NCBI RefSeq assembly: GCF_017308975.1
Contig: NZ_JADWPD010000002.1
Span: forward strand, 434,001 to 498,000
Source: Amycolatopsis sp. MtRt-6
GTDB taxonomy: Bacteria; Actinomycetota; Actinomycetes; Mycobacteriales; Pseudonocardiaceae
Length of the DNA: 64,000 nucleotides
Direction of reading: 5' to 3'
Below the pieces are notes generated by a model. That model had not been told where the DNA came from, made no database searches, and saw nothing but the letters and a program-made list of their open reading frames with translations. Position 1 is the first letter of the stretch. The number at the start of each line of letters is the position of its first letter. The position numbers and the translations under genes are program-made. Below are positions 1 through 10,753 of this stretch, piece after piece.

Positions 1-278
1 ACATCCAGCCGATCGGTGGCCGGGTCGGCACCACCAGCATCGGCGGCCGGAGCTGGGAAGTGTGGCAGGGCAACAACGGCGGCAACGACGTGGTGTCCTA
101 CGTGGCCCAGCCCACCATCTCGGGCTGGTCGTTCAACGTCATGGACTTCGTCAACGACGTCGACAACCGCACCCGCGTCGACCGCTCCTGGTACCTCACG
201 AGCATCCAGGCCGGTTTCGAGCCGTGGAGCGGCGGCGTCGGCCTCGCGGTCAACTCGTTCTCCGCGAGCGTCAACTAG
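1..278 (+). CDS. GH12 endoglucanase, C-terminal end (5' truncated by window edge)
   Basis: Reading frame opens at base 3 and ends at TAG 276-278; about 91 residues remain. The sequence reads through SWEVWQGN, a FNVMDFVND segment and ends WYLTSIQAGFEP...GLAVNSFSASVN, which closely matches the C-terminal catalytic part of secreted GH12 cellulases of streptomycetes. The protein stops straight after the catalytic fold, so there is no C-terminal carbohydrate-binding module; an N-terminal one cannot be seen. It lies on the same strand as the xylan genes that follow but is separated from them by 191 bp, so it is probably a separate unit. Confidence 0.85.
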   Translation, partial: IQPIGGRVGTTSIGGRSWEVWQGNNGGNDVVSYVAQPTISGWSFNVMDFVNDVDNRTRVDRSWYLTSIQAGFEPWSGGVGLAVNSFSASVN

Positions 279-330
279 CGCGGGAACTGTTCCGTCCACA
301 AAGGATTCCGCCGTCCGGAACTTTTACCGT

Positions 331-341
331 CGAAAGTTTCG
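331..341. promoter_or_regulatory. CGAAA-G-TTTCG palindrome upstream of xylan operon
   Basis: An 11-bp perfect palindrome, cgaaa-g-tttcg, sits in the 191-bp gap between the GH12 gene and the esterase gene, about 130 bp before the esterase ATG. GAAA-N-TTTC type elements have been described upstream of actinomycete xylanase genes, so a repressor-binding role for the four-gene xylan set is a reasonable inference. No regulator gene is next to it. It overlaps a wider imperfect inverted repeat (gaacttt...aaagttt), which could also be part of a terminator for the GH12 gene. Confidence 0.45.
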
Positions 342-469
342 GGCGGCGGGCGAAATGTAACTTACAGGGAAGCCGTGGTCAGAGGTGCCGGTGCCCGGAT
401 ACGCTGGCTCACCGAGCGGAATACGGCGCGGAATACCCTCCCCGGCCCGCGGCACACGAAGGATTCCCG

Positions 470-2898
<2,429 letters not shown>

Positions 2899-2924
2899 TC
2901 CCCTTCCGACGAACGGAGACCACC

Positions 2925-4286
2925 GTGCCCCACCGAAGGCGCCTGCTCGCCTGGCTGACCGCGGCCCTCTGCGCCACGGCACTCCTGCCCGGCACCGCGC
3001 ACGCCGACAACCCGATCGTGCAGCACATCTACACCGCCGACCCGGCCCCGCTCGTGCACAACGGCCGCGTCTACCTCTACACCGGGCACGACGAGGACGG
3101 CTCGACCTACTTCACCATGAAGGACTGGCGGGTCTGGTCGTCCGCGGACATGGTCAACTGGACCGACCACGGCTCGCCGATGAGCCTGGCGACGTTCAGC
3201 TGGGCCAAACAGGACGCGTGGGCCGGGCAGGCCGTCGAACGCAACGGCAAGTTCTACTGGTACGTCCCGGTGGTCAACCGCGCGACCGGCCGGATGGCCA
3301 TCGGGGTCGGCGTCGCGGACAGCCCCACCGGGCCGTTCCGGGACGCGATCGGCCGCCCGCTCGTCGAGAACGGCGAGATCGATCCCACGGTGTTCATCGA
3401 CGACAACGGGCAGGCGTACCTGTACTGGGGCAACCCGAACCTGTGGTACGTCCGGCTCAACGCCGACATGACGTCGTACTCGGGCGGCGTCACCCAGATC
3501 CCGCTCACCACGGCGGGGTTCGGCACCCGGCCCAACGGCGGCAACCGGCCGACGCTGTACGAAGAAGGGCCCTGGGTCTACAAGCGCAACGGCACGTACT
3601 ACAACGTGTTCGCGGCCAAGTGCTGCTCGGAGTTCATCGGCTACTCCACCGCGCCCGGCCCGACCGGCCCGTGGACCTACCGCGGCACGGTCATGCCCAC
3701 GCAGGGCAGCAGCTTCACCAACCACCCCGGGATCATCGACTACAAGGGCAGCTCGTACTTCTTCTATCACAACGGCGCCCTGCCGGGCGGCGGCGGTTTC
3801 ACCCGCTCGGTGGCGGTGGAGAAGTTCGCCTACAACGCCGACGGCAGCATCCCCACGATGAACATGACCACCGGCGGCCCGCCGCCGGCCGACACGCTCA
3901 ACCCCTACACCCGGCAGGAAGCGGAAACCATCGCCTGGGGCACCGGGATCGAGACCGAGCCGGCCTCCGAGGGCGGCATGAACATCGGGTGGATCGAGAA
4001 CGGCGACACCGTCAAGGTCCGCAACGTCGCCTTCGGCGCGGGCGCGAAGTCGTTCACCGCCCGCGTCGCCTCCGCCGGCTCAGGCGGCACGATCGAGGTC
4101 CGGCTGGGCAGCGCCACCGGCACCGTGGTGGGCCGCTGCACCGTGCCCGGCACCGGCGGCTGGCAGACGTGGACGTCGGTCTCCTGCCCGGTGAGCGGCG
4201 TGACCGGCACCCAGGACGTCGTCCTGCGCTTCGCCGGTGGCAGCGGCTACCTGTTCAACGTGAACTGGTGGCAGTTCGCCGCCTGA
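2925..4286 (+). CDS. Secreted GH43 glycosidase (arabinofuranosidase/xylosidase type) with C-terminal CBM6
   Basis: 453 aa from GTG, preceded by ACGGAG. Signal peptide about 1-27 (cleavage near AHA-D). The GH43 five-bladed propeller (about 28-320) shows the base Asp in YTADPAPLVHNG, the pKa-modulating Asp in EIDPTVFID and the acid Glu in YEEGPWVYKRNG. A CBM6 domain (about 328-453) begins at RQEAET and ends NVNWWQF. By family it cleaves arabinose or xylose side units from xylan; the exact specificity cannot be read from sequence. It lies 26 bp after the xylanase stop, so it is probably cotranscribed. Confidence 0.9.
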   Translation: MPHRRRLLAWLTAALCATALLPGTAHADNPIVQHIYTADPAPLVHNGRVYLYTGHDEDGSTYFTMKDWRVWSSADMVNWTDHGSPMSLATFSWAKQDAWAGQAVERNGKFYWYVPVVNRATGRMAIGVGVADSPTGPFRDAIGRPLVENGEIDPTVFIDDNGQAYLYWGNPNLWYVRLNADMTSYSGGVTQIPLTTAGFGTRPNGGNRPTLYEEGPWVYKRNGTYYNVFAAKCCSEFIGYSTAPGPTGPWTYRGTVMPTQGSSFTNHPGIIDYKGSSYFFYHNGALPGGGGFTRSVAVEKFAYNADGSIPTMNMTTGGPPPADTLNPYTRQEAETIAWGTGIETEPASEGGMNIGWIENGDTVKVRNVAFGAGAKSFTARVASAGSGGTIEVRLGSATGTVVGRCTVPGTGGWQTWTSVSCPVSGVTGTQDVVLRFAGGSGYLFNVNWWQFAA

Positions 4287-4314
4287 GCTCCCCCACCGAC
4301 CCGAAAGGACACCC

Positions 4315-6279
4315 GTGTCACGCCGACGAACCCGGGCCGCCGTCTCGGCCCTGCTCGCCGCGACCGGCCTCGCCGGCGCAGTCCTGGTGGCGACCCCGGC
4401 CGCGCACGCCGCGGCCGGGTGCTCGGTCACCTACACGAAGACCTCCGAATGGCAGGGCGGCTTCGGCGCGTCCGTGTCGGTCACCAACCTCGGTGACGCC
4501 GTCAGCGGGTGGACGCTGGGCTGGTCGTTCGCCGCCGGCCAGCAGGTGGGCCAGCACTGGAACGCGGCGATCACCCAGGCCGGCACCCAGGTGAACGCGA
4601 CGAACGTCGCCCACAACGCCACCATCCCCACCGGTGGCAAGGCGGAGTTCGGCTTCAACGGCTCGTTCACCTCCGCCAACCCGGTTCCGGCGTCCTTCCG
4701 GCTCAACGGCACCCTGTGCACCGGCGACGTGGATCCCACGCCGACGACCACGCCGACCACCACGACCACCCCCGCCCCGGCGGACACCTTCACGAACCCG
4801 GTGCTGTGGCAGGACTTCGCCGACATCGACATCATCCGGGTCGGCAACGCCTACTACTACTCCGCCTCGACGATGCACTACTCCCCCGGCGCGCCGATCC
4901 TGCGCTCCTACGACCTGGTGAACTGGGAGTTCGCCGGCCACTCGGTGCCCAAGCTGGACTTCGGCGCGAAGTACGACCTCAACGGCGGGCGCGGGTACGT
5001 GCGCGGCATCTGGGCGTCGTTCCTCAGCCACCGCGCCAGCAACAACACCTTCTACTGGGGTGGCTGCATCGACTTCGCCAAGACCCACATCTACACCGCC
5101 ACCGCCGTGGACGGCACCTGGTCGAAGCACACCACGATCGACAAGTGCTACTACGACGCCGGGATGCTCGTGGACGACGACGACACGATGTACGTCGCCT
5201 ACGGCAACACCACCCTCAGCGTCGCCCAGCTGTCCAAGGACGGGAAGACCGAAGTCCGCTCGCAGCAGGTCTTCCAGACGCCGTCGAACATCGGCACGCT
5301 CGAAGGAGCGCGGTTCTACAAGCGGAACGGCAGCTACTACATCTTCGTGACGCGCCCGGCCAACGGCCAGTACATCCTCAAGGCGAGCAACCCCTGGGGG
5401 CCCTACACCGTGCAGCAGCTGCTGCTGGACCTGCCGGGCCCGATCCAAGGCGGCGGCGTCCCGCACCAGGGCGGGCTGGTGCAGACGCAGAACGGCGACT
5501 GGTACTACATGTCCTTCGTCGACGCCTACCCCGGCGGCCGCGTCCCCGCGCTCGCCCCGATCAGCTGGACGGCCGACGGCTGGCCGCGGCTGCAGACGGT
5601 CAACGGCCGCTGGGGCGTCACGTACCCGAAGCCGAACCTGCCGCCACCACCCCGGCAGGTCGAGCCGATGACCGGCACCGACACCTTCCCGGGCCCGGCC
5701 CTGAAACCGCAGTGGGAGTGGAACCACAACCCGGACACGACCAAGTTCTCCGTCGCCAACGGCGTCAAGCTCTCGACGGCCACGGTCACCAACGACCTGT
5801 ACGCGGCCCGCAACACCCTGACCCGCCGGATCCAGGGCCCGACCTCCACGGGCACCGCCACGCTCGACCTGACGTCGATGCGCGACGGCGACCGAACGGG
5901 CCTGGCGATGCTGCGCGACTCGTCGGCGTACATCGGGGTCAAACGGGAAGGCGGCCGCAACCGGATCGTCATGGTCAACGGCCTGACCATGAACAGCAGC
6001 TGGAACACCACCGGCACCGGAACGGAGGTGGCGAGCGCGGCCCTGTCCGGCAGCCGGGTCTGGCTGCGCGCCAACGCCGACATCCGCCCCGGCACCGGAC
6101 GGCAGGCCCGGTTCTCCTACAGCACCGACGGGGTGAACTTCACCCCGCTGGGCCCGGCGTTCACGCTCAACAACGCCTGGCAGTTCTTCATGGGCTACCG
6201 CTTCGCCGTCTTCAACCACGCCACCCAGGCGCTCGGCGGCTCGGTCACCCTCCAGCGGTTCGACCTGACCACGCCCTGA
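4315..6279 (+). CDS. Secreted beta-xylosidase-type GH43 with N-terminal CBM2
   Basis: 654 aa from GTG with AAAGGA upstream. Signal peptide about 1-37, CBM2 about 38-142 (starts AAGCSVTYT, ends LCTG), Thr/Pro linker about 145-160, then GH43 (about 161-450; ADIDIIRVG, YYDAGMLVDDDD, GTLEGARFYKRNG) and a C-terminal beta-sandwich of the GH43_C2 type (about 460-654). Unlike its upstream partners the binding module is at the N-terminus. It probably attacks xylo-oligosaccharides or arabinoxylan at the polymer surface. It is last in the operon and is followed by a strong hairpin. Confidence 0.9.
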   Translation: MSRRRTRAAVSALLAATGLAGAVLVATPAAHAAAGCSVTYTKTSEWQGGFGASVSVTNLGDAVSGWTLGWSFAAGQQVGQHWNAAITQAGTQVNATNVAHNATIPTGGKAEFGFNGSFTSANPVPASFRLNGTLCTGDVDPTPTTTPTTTTTPAPADTFTNPVLWQDFADIDIIRVGNAYYYSASTMHYSPGAPILRSYDLVNWEFAGHSVPKLDFGAKYDLNGGRGYVRGIWASFLSHRASNNTFYWGGCIDFAKTHIYTATAVDGTWSKHTTIDKCYYDAGMLVDDDDTMYVAYGNTTLSVAQLSKDGKTEVRSQQVFQTPSNIGTLEGARFYKRNGSYYIFVTRPANGQYILKASNPWGPYTVQQLLLDLPGPIQGGGVPHQGGLVQTQNGDWYYMSFVDAYPGGRVPALAPISWTADGWPRLQTVNGRWGVTYPKPNLPPPPRQVEPMTGTDTFPGPALKPQWEWNHNPDTTKFSVANGVKLSTATVTNDLYAARNTLTRRIQGPTSTGTATLDLTSMRDGDRTGLAMLRDSSAYIGVKREGGRNRIVMVNGLTMNSSWNTTGTGTEVASAALSGSRVWLRANADIRPGTGRQARFSYSTDGVNFTPLGPAFTLNNAWQFFMGYRFAVFNHATQALGGSVTLQRFDLTTP

Positions 6280-6292
6280 TCTGGGACGCTCG

Positions 6293-6319
6293 CCGGGCCC
6301 GGCTGCAGGCCGGGCCCGG
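6293..6319 (+). terminator. Hairpin terminator after xylan operon
   Basis: An 11-bp GC stem (6293-6303 with 6309-6319, core GGGCCCGG/CCGGGCCC) closes a 5-nt loop just 14 nt after the last xylan-operon stop. There is no clear T-tract, as is usual for actinomycete terminators. Confidence 0.75.
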
Positions 6320-6406
6320 TTGCTCCCGATTCGGGTGAACCGGCCACCGCGCTGAGCCGTGCACCACTACAGGAAGTGGGTCAACGGCTACGGAGGTCAC
6401 CCCGCC

Positions 6407-7279
6407 ATGCGCTCCCGACACAGGAAGATCAGCCGAGGCAAGATCCTGGCCGCGGCGGCCGCCGTGCTGGCCGCCGGCACCGCGGCCATCGCCCTCCCCC
6501 AGGCGAACGCGGCCGGCGGCGACGCTGCTTCACAGGCAGCGGCCCGGGCCATCACCGGTACCGCGTGGGCGGTCGACGAGCGGACCGGGGAAACGGTCGT
6601 CACCGCCGACAGCACCGTGCGGGGCGCCAAGTGGGACAGCCTGATGGCGGCCACGCGCGGCCGGCAGGTCCGCGTCGAGCGGACCCCCGGCGTGCTCAGC
6701 CTCTTCGCCGAAGGCGGCGACGCGATCTTCGCCGGCGGCGCCCGCTGCTCCCTCGGGTTCAACGTGACCACGAACAGCGGTCCCGCCATCCTCACCGCGG
6801 GCCACTGCACCGCCGCGGGCCGCCAGTGGTCGACGACGCAGGGCGGCCGCCCGGTGGCGACGGTCAGGCAGTCGACGTTCCCGGGCAACGGCGACTTCGC
6901 CCTGCTGACGTACAACAACCCGGCGACCAACGCCCCCAGCGCCGTCGACACGGGCGGCGGCCGCACGGTGGCGATCACCCGCGCGGCGGCGGCCCAGGTC
7001 GGCCAGCAGGTGTCCCGCATGGGCAGCACGACGGGCCTGCGCAGCGGCCGGGTAACGGCCCTGAACGCGACGGTGAACTACCCGGAAGGGCGCGTGACGG
7101 GCCTGATCCAGACGACGGTGTGCGCAGAGCCGGGCGACAGCGGCGGTTCCCTGTTCGCGGGCGACAGCGCAATCGGCCTCACCTCGGGCGGCAGCGGCAA
7201 CTGCCGCACGGGCGGAGTGACGTTCTTCCAGCCGGTGACCACGGCACTGGCCGCGGTCGGCGCCCGCATCGGAGGCTGA
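6407..7279 (+). CDS. Secreted S1 serine protease, streptogrisin-like, with short propeptide
   Basis: 290 aa from the ATG at 6407, chosen because GGAGG lies 10 nt upstream; an in-frame GTG at 6359 would add 16 residues without a better ribosome site. Signal peptide about 1-36, then a short propeptide of roughly 70 residues, and a mature chymotrypsin-fold domain starting near GGARCSLGFNV. The triad is visible: His in TAGHC, Asp in GDFALL, Ser in GDSGGSLF. The short pro-region matches streptogrisin A/B rather than the long alpha-lytic protease pro-domain. It is transcribed alone. Confidence 0.92.
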   Translation: MRSRHRKISRGKILAAAAAVLAAGTAAIALPQANAAGGDAASQAAARAITGTAWAVDERTGETVVTADSTVRGAKWDSLMAATRGRQVRVERTPGVLSLFAEGGDAIFAGGARCSLGFNVTTNSGPAILTAGHCTAAGRQWSTTQGGRPVATVRQSTFPGNGDFALLTYNNPATNAPSAVDTGGGRTVAITRAAAAQVGQQVSRMGSTTGLRSGRVTALNATVNYPEGRVTGLIQTTVCAEPGDSGGSLFAGDSAIGLTSGGSGNCRTGGVTFFQPVTTALAAVGARIGG

Positions 7280-7300
7280 CCGGGATATCCGGCACCGCGT

Positions 7301-7331
7301 GGCCGGCGCTGGGGATCGCTTGGCGCCGGCC
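7301..7331 (+). terminator. Hairpin after protease gene
   Basis: A perfect 9-bp inverted repeat (ggccggcgc at 7301-7309 with gcgccggcc at 7323-7331, 13-nt loop) lies 22 nt after the protease stop. The rest of the 278-bp gap before the next gene shows nothing else that I can identify. Confidence 0.55.
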
Positions 7332-7557
7332 GCGAGCCGGTCCTCGGGGCTCACGTCCGCGTGGTCCAGGGCCGCTTCATGACGCGGGCATCGACGCATC
7401 CCGCCTTCCCCGAGCCGAAACCCGGCAAAGCCGGCGCGCCGGTGAGCAGCCCGCCCGGCCGTCGCCGCGAGGCACTGTAGCGCCCAGTTACCGGGGGTCG
7501 CCCGTTCGAGGAGGCGTTGCCGCATACTGGTGACGTCCCGGCGGAAGGAGAGGCGGC

Positions 7558-8490
7558 TTGAGCGCAACCGCGGAGACGGATACCGGCGCGTTCGGGCACC
7601 CGGCGTTGTTCTACCGCGGTGCCGCCGAATACCTGGCCGGCACCGTGCCGTTCGTGTGGGGCGGCCTCGCCGCGGACGAGCCCGTCGCGGTCGCCGTCCC
7701 CGGGGACAACCTCGCGCTGCTGCGGCGGGAACTCGGTGCCGACGCCGCGCGGGTCCGGCTGCTGGACATGACCGAGGCCGGGCGCAACCCCGGGCGGATC
7801 ATCCCCGGCGTGCTGCGCGCCTTCGCCGACAGCCACCCCGGCCGGCCGGTGCGGATCATCGGCGAACCCATCTGGGCCGCGCGCTCGGCCGTCGAATACC
7901 CGGCCTGCGCCCAGCACGAAGCCCTCATCAACCTCGCCTTCGCCGGCCGGGCCGGGACGATCCTCTGCCCCTACGACGTCGAGACGCTCGCCCCGGACGT
8001 CCTCGCCGACGCCGAAGCCACGCACCCGGTCCTCGTCGACGGCACCGGACGGCGCCCCAGCACCGCCTACGACCCCGCGGGCGTCGTCGGCCGGTACAAC
8101 CAGCCGCTGCCCGTGCCGGACGGCGCGTTCGAACTGGCCGACACCACCGACCTCGCCGCGGCCCGGGCGCTGGCCCACGTCCGCGCGGCCGCCTGCGGGC
8201 TGAGCGAAGACCAGGTCGCCGACGTCGAGGTGGTCGTCACCGAGCTGCTGTCCAACAGCGTCGAACACGGCAGCGGGTCGGGCACCGTCCGGTTCTGGGG
8301 CAGCGACGGCGAGTTCGTCTGCGAGGTCCACGACGGCGGCCGGCTCACCGATCCGCTCGCCGGGCGCCACCCCGCCAGCCCCTACCAGCCGCGCGGCCGC
8401 GGGCTCCTGCTGGTCAACCACCTCGCCGACCTCGTCCGCCTGCACACCGACGACGACGGCGTCACCTTCCGGGCGTACTTCCGCGCCTGA
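7558..8490 (+). CDS. RsbA-like regulator: MEDS domain plus HATPase (anti-sigma type kinase)
   Basis: 310 aa from TTG, supported by GAAGGAG about 9 nt upstream. The N-terminal half (about 10-165; FYRGAAEYL, FADSHPGRPVRIIGEP) matches the MEDS sensory domain, and the C-terminal half (about 195-310) is a GHKL ATPase with N-box TELLSNSVEHG and a GRGLLLVN G-box. Proteins of this architecture are annotated as RsbA-family anti-sigma regulators: they phosphorylate STAS antagonists or bind sigma factors of the SigB/SigF type. STAS proteins at 11463-11888 and 22211-22936 are possible partners. The 3' end overlaps the convergent PAP2 gene by 29 bp. Confidence 0.82.
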   Translation: MSATAETDTGAFGHPALFYRGAAEYLAGTVPFVWGGLAADEPVAVAVPGDNLALLRRELGADAARVRLLDMTEAGRNPGRIIPGVLRAFADSHPGRPVRIIGEPIWAARSAVEYPACAQHEALINLAFAGRAGTILCPYDVETLAPDVLADAEATHPVLVDGTGRRPSTAYDPAGVVGRYNQPLPVPDGAFELADTTDLAAARALAHVRAAACGLSEDQVADVEVVVTELLSNSVEHGSGSGTVRFWGSDGEFVCEVHDGGRLTDPLAGRHPASPYQPRGRGLLLVNHLADLVRLHTDDDGVTFRAYFRA

Positions 8491-8998
8491 GCCGGCGGTG
8501 CACGAGGCCGCCCACGACGGCGCCCAGCGCGACGCCGCCGTACACGTCGGTCGGCCAGTGCGCCCGCGTCCGGAGCCTGCTGTAGCACACCGCCGCCGCC
8601 AGCGGCGCGATCGCGGCGCCCGCCGGGGGCTCGGTGAGCGCGACGGCGACCGTGAACGCGGCCGCCGTGGTGGCGTGCGTGGAGGGGAACGCCGTGGACT
8701 TCGGCTTTTCCAGCAGCGCGCGGTGGGCCGGCAGGTTCCGCGCCGGCGGCCGCGGGCGGCGCACCAGGGCCTTCACCAGGTGACCGGACGCCATGCCGGC
8801 CGCGCCCGCCACGAGCCCGCGGCCCGCCGCCCGGCGCCGGCCGCCCGGGCGCCACGCCAGCACGCCGGCCACCAGCACCCAGAGCAGGCCGCCCTGGGCC
8901 ACCGCGCTGAGCGCCGTGACCGGCCACGCCGGCCGGCTGACCGGAAGGTCGTTGTCGTCCGGTCCGTCCTCCGCACGAAAAAGTTCTTCGCTCGGCAT
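8462..8998 (-). CDS. PAP2-superfamily membrane phosphatase
   Basis: 178 aa from ATG 8998; an ATG at 9058 would add 20 residues and cannot be excluded. About five hydrophobic segments carry the three PAP2 signatures: K-A-L-V-R-R-P-R-P, PSTHATTAAAF (PS[G/T]H block) and SRLRTRAHWPTDVYGG (SR-x5-H-x3-D). This family dephosphorylates lipid phosphates such as undecaprenyl or phosphatidyl phosphates at the membrane. It converges on the RsbA-like gene with a 29-bp overlap and diverges from the lipoprotein operon, so the short gap at 8999-9098 must hold both promoters. Confidence 0.88.
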   Translation of the reverse strand: MPSEELFRAEDGPDDNDLPVSRPAWPVTALSAVAQGGLLWVLVAGVLAWRPGGRRRAAGRGLVAGAAGMASGHLVKALVRRPRPPARNLPAHRALLEKPKSTAFPSTHATTAAAFTVAVALTEPPAGAAIAPLAAAVCYSRLRTRAHWPTDVYGGVALGAVVGGLVHRRLRRGSTPGR

Positions 8999-9064
8999 GG
9001 CCCCCAACTGCCCGTCCTCGCACCGGTTCAACCACCCGATCCGTCCACGGTGGAGCATCCCGCC

Positions 9065-9089
9065 GTTTGTCCGCGCGACGAGCGGGTAC
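9065..9089 (+). promoter_or_regulatory. SigB/SigF-like promoter (GTTT-N15-GGGTAC)
   Basis: GTTT at 9065-9068, a 15-nt spacer and GGGTAC at 9084-9089 match the actinobacterial SigB/SigF consensus (GNNT-N14-16-GGGTAC/T). The -10 ends 9 nt before the GTG of the lipoprotein gene, so transcripts would start almost at the start codon and be leaderless or nearly so. Confidence 0.6.
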
Positions 9090-9098
9090 ACCCGTCTT

Positions 9099-9524
9099 GT
9101 GATTGCGCTGCGGCGAGCCCCGCTCCGCGCGGTGGCCGCGGTCGTCGCGGTCGCGGCACTGGCGGCGGGCTGCGGCACCGACCCGCGGGCCGAGACCGTG
9201 CACGCCGGGCGGGAGATCCGGGGACAGCTCGAGCTCCTGCGCCTGGTGGTGACCGCCGACCGCGACGCGGTGCCGCCGGTGCCCAGCCTGTCTGTCACCG
9301 TCCGCGACGCCGCCGACGAGCTCGGCGCCGCGGGCAAGGACGTCGGCGAGCTGACCGACGACCGCGCCCGCGCGGCACTGGCGTCGATCACCGACCGCGC
9401 GGTCGCGGTGGCCCACCGGCTCGACGACGGCCTCGGCGACGGCACCGACGAAGGGCTCGACGAGATCGACGCCGAACTGCAGGGCCTGATCGGCGAGCTC
9501 GCCCGCTGGGGCGTGACGTCGTGA
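9099..9524 (+). CDS. Small lipoprotein of unknown function
   Basis: 141 aa. GTG at 9099 gives a short type II signal peptide ending in the lipobox L-A-A-G-C (Cys about residue 24). The mature part is helical and acidic (GREIRGQLELLRLVV...DEGLDEIDAELQGLIGEL) with no recognised domain. No ribosome site precedes the GTG, which fits leaderless expression from the SigB-like promoter ending at 9089. The stop overlaps the next gene's GTG by 4 bp (GTGA), so the lipoprotein is translationally coupled to the transporter and probably acts with it at the membrane (inference). Confidence 0.75.
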   Translation: MIALRRAPLRAVAAVVAVAALAAGCGTDPRAETVHAGREIRGQLELLRLVVTADRDAVPPVPSLSVTVRDAADELGAAGKDVGELTDDRARAALASITDRAVAVAHRLDDGLGDGTDEGLDEIDAELQGLIGELARWGVTS

Positions 9525-10753
9525 GCAAGAAGCTCCTCGCCGTCACCCTCGGCATCCTCACCGCGGTCGGCGGCTTCGTCGACATCGGCGACCTCGTCGA
9601 AAGCGGCGTCGTCGGCGCCCGCTACGGGATGGCGATGGTCTGGGTGACCGTGCTCGGCGTGCTCGGGATCTGCGTCTACGCCGACATGTCCGGGCGCATC
9701 GTGGCGGTGTCCGGGCGCCCGGTGTTCGACCTGATCCGCGAGCGCCTCGGCCCGCGGATGGCGCTGCTCAACCTCACCGGGTCGTTCCTCATCACGCTGC
9801 TGACCGTGTGCGCGGAGATCGGCGGCGTCGCGATCGTCATCGAGCTGGCCTCCGGGGTCGACCGGCTCGTCTGGGTGCTGCCGATCGGCGTGCTCATCTG
9901 GCTGGTGGTCTGGCGGGTCGGCTTCGAGCGGATGGAAACCGGCTTCGGCCTCGGCGGGCTCGCGATCGGGGTGTTCGCCGTCGCGGTGTTCTTCCTGCAC
10001 CCCGACTGGTCGTCGCTCGGGGCGCAGATCGCCGGCCTGGGCCCACCGCCCGACCAGGCGCTGCCGACCTACGCCTACCACGCGGTCGCCCTGTTCGCGT
10101 CGGCGATGACGCCGTACGAGGTGTTCTTCTTCTCCTCCGGCGGGGTCGAGGAGGGCTGGAAGGTCAAGGACCTGCCCGTGCAGCGCGCCAACGTGCTGCT
10201 GGGCTTCCCGCTCGGCGGCCTGCTCGCGATCGCCGTGATGGCGTGCGCCGCGACGGTGCTGTTCCCGGCCGGGGTCGACGTCGGCCAGGTCAGCCAGATC
10301 GTGCTGCCGGTGACGCTGGCGCTGGGCACGGCCGGGCTGGTGATCGTGCTGATCGGCATCTTCGCCGCCACCTTCGGCGCGGCACTGGAGACCGGGCTGT
10401 CGTCGGGGTACATGCTGGCGCAGTACTTCGGCTGGGACTGGGGCAAGCGCCGCGCGCCGCGCAACGCCGCCCGCTTCCACCTGACCGTCGGCGCCGGCCT
10501 GCTGATCGCGGTGCTGGTGGTGCAGACGGGCATCGACCCGGTCGGCCTGACCGAGATCTCGCTGATCTTCTCCGCGGTGGCGCTGCCGCTGACCTACCTG
10601 CCGGTGCTCATCGTCGCCAACGACCGCGAGTACCTCGGGGAGCACGCCAACGGCCACTTCAGCAACATCGTCGGCATGGTCATGCTCGTCGTCATCGCCA
10701 TCGCGGCGCTGGCGGCGATCCCCCTGATGATCTTCACCGGAGCAGGCCAATGA
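9521..10753 (+). CDS. NRAMP-family metal-ion transporter, divergent metal site
   Basis: 410 aa, about 11 membrane segments. Overall pattern (TM1 GGFVDIGDLVESG, TM3 NLTGSFLITLLTVCAEIGGVAIVIEL, TM6 FASAMTPYEVFFFSSGGVEEG) fits the NRAMP/LeuT-type metal transporter superfamily. The two metal-binding signatures are altered: the TM1 motif is D-I-G-D rather than D-P-G-N, and TM6 has M-T-P-Y-E instead of M-P-H-N. That resembles NRAMP-related groups with changed ion choice rather than a classic Mn/Fe importer. GTGA overlap with the lipoprotein upstream and ATGA overlap with the next gene indicate one operon. Confidence 0.78.
   Translation: MSKKLLAVTLGILTAVGGFVDIGDLVESGVVGARYGMAMVWVTVLGVLGICVYADMSGRIVAVSGRPVFDLIRERLGPRMALLNLTGSFLITLLTVCAEIGGVAIVIELASGVDRLVWVLPIGVLIWLVVWRVGFERMETGFGLGGLAIGVFAVAVFFLHPDWSSLGAQIAGLGPPPDQALPTYAYHAVALFASAMTPYEVFFFSSGGVEEGWKVKDLPVQRANVLLGFPLGGLLAIAVMACAATVLFPAGVDVGQVSQIVLPVTLALGTAGLVIVLIGIFAATFGAALETGLSSGYMLAQYFGWDWGKRRAPRNAARFHLTVGAGLLIAVLVVQTGIDPVGLTEISLIFSAVALPLTYLPVLIVANDREYLGEHANGHFSNIVGMVMLVVIAIAALAAIPLMIFTGAGQ

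Noticed and set aside
9000-10750. N-terminal two thirds of a long minus-strand open frame ending in the PAP2 gene
   Set aside because: Only the last 178 residues look like a protein; the rest (His/Asp/Gln-rich) is the shadow of the NRAMP-like operon.
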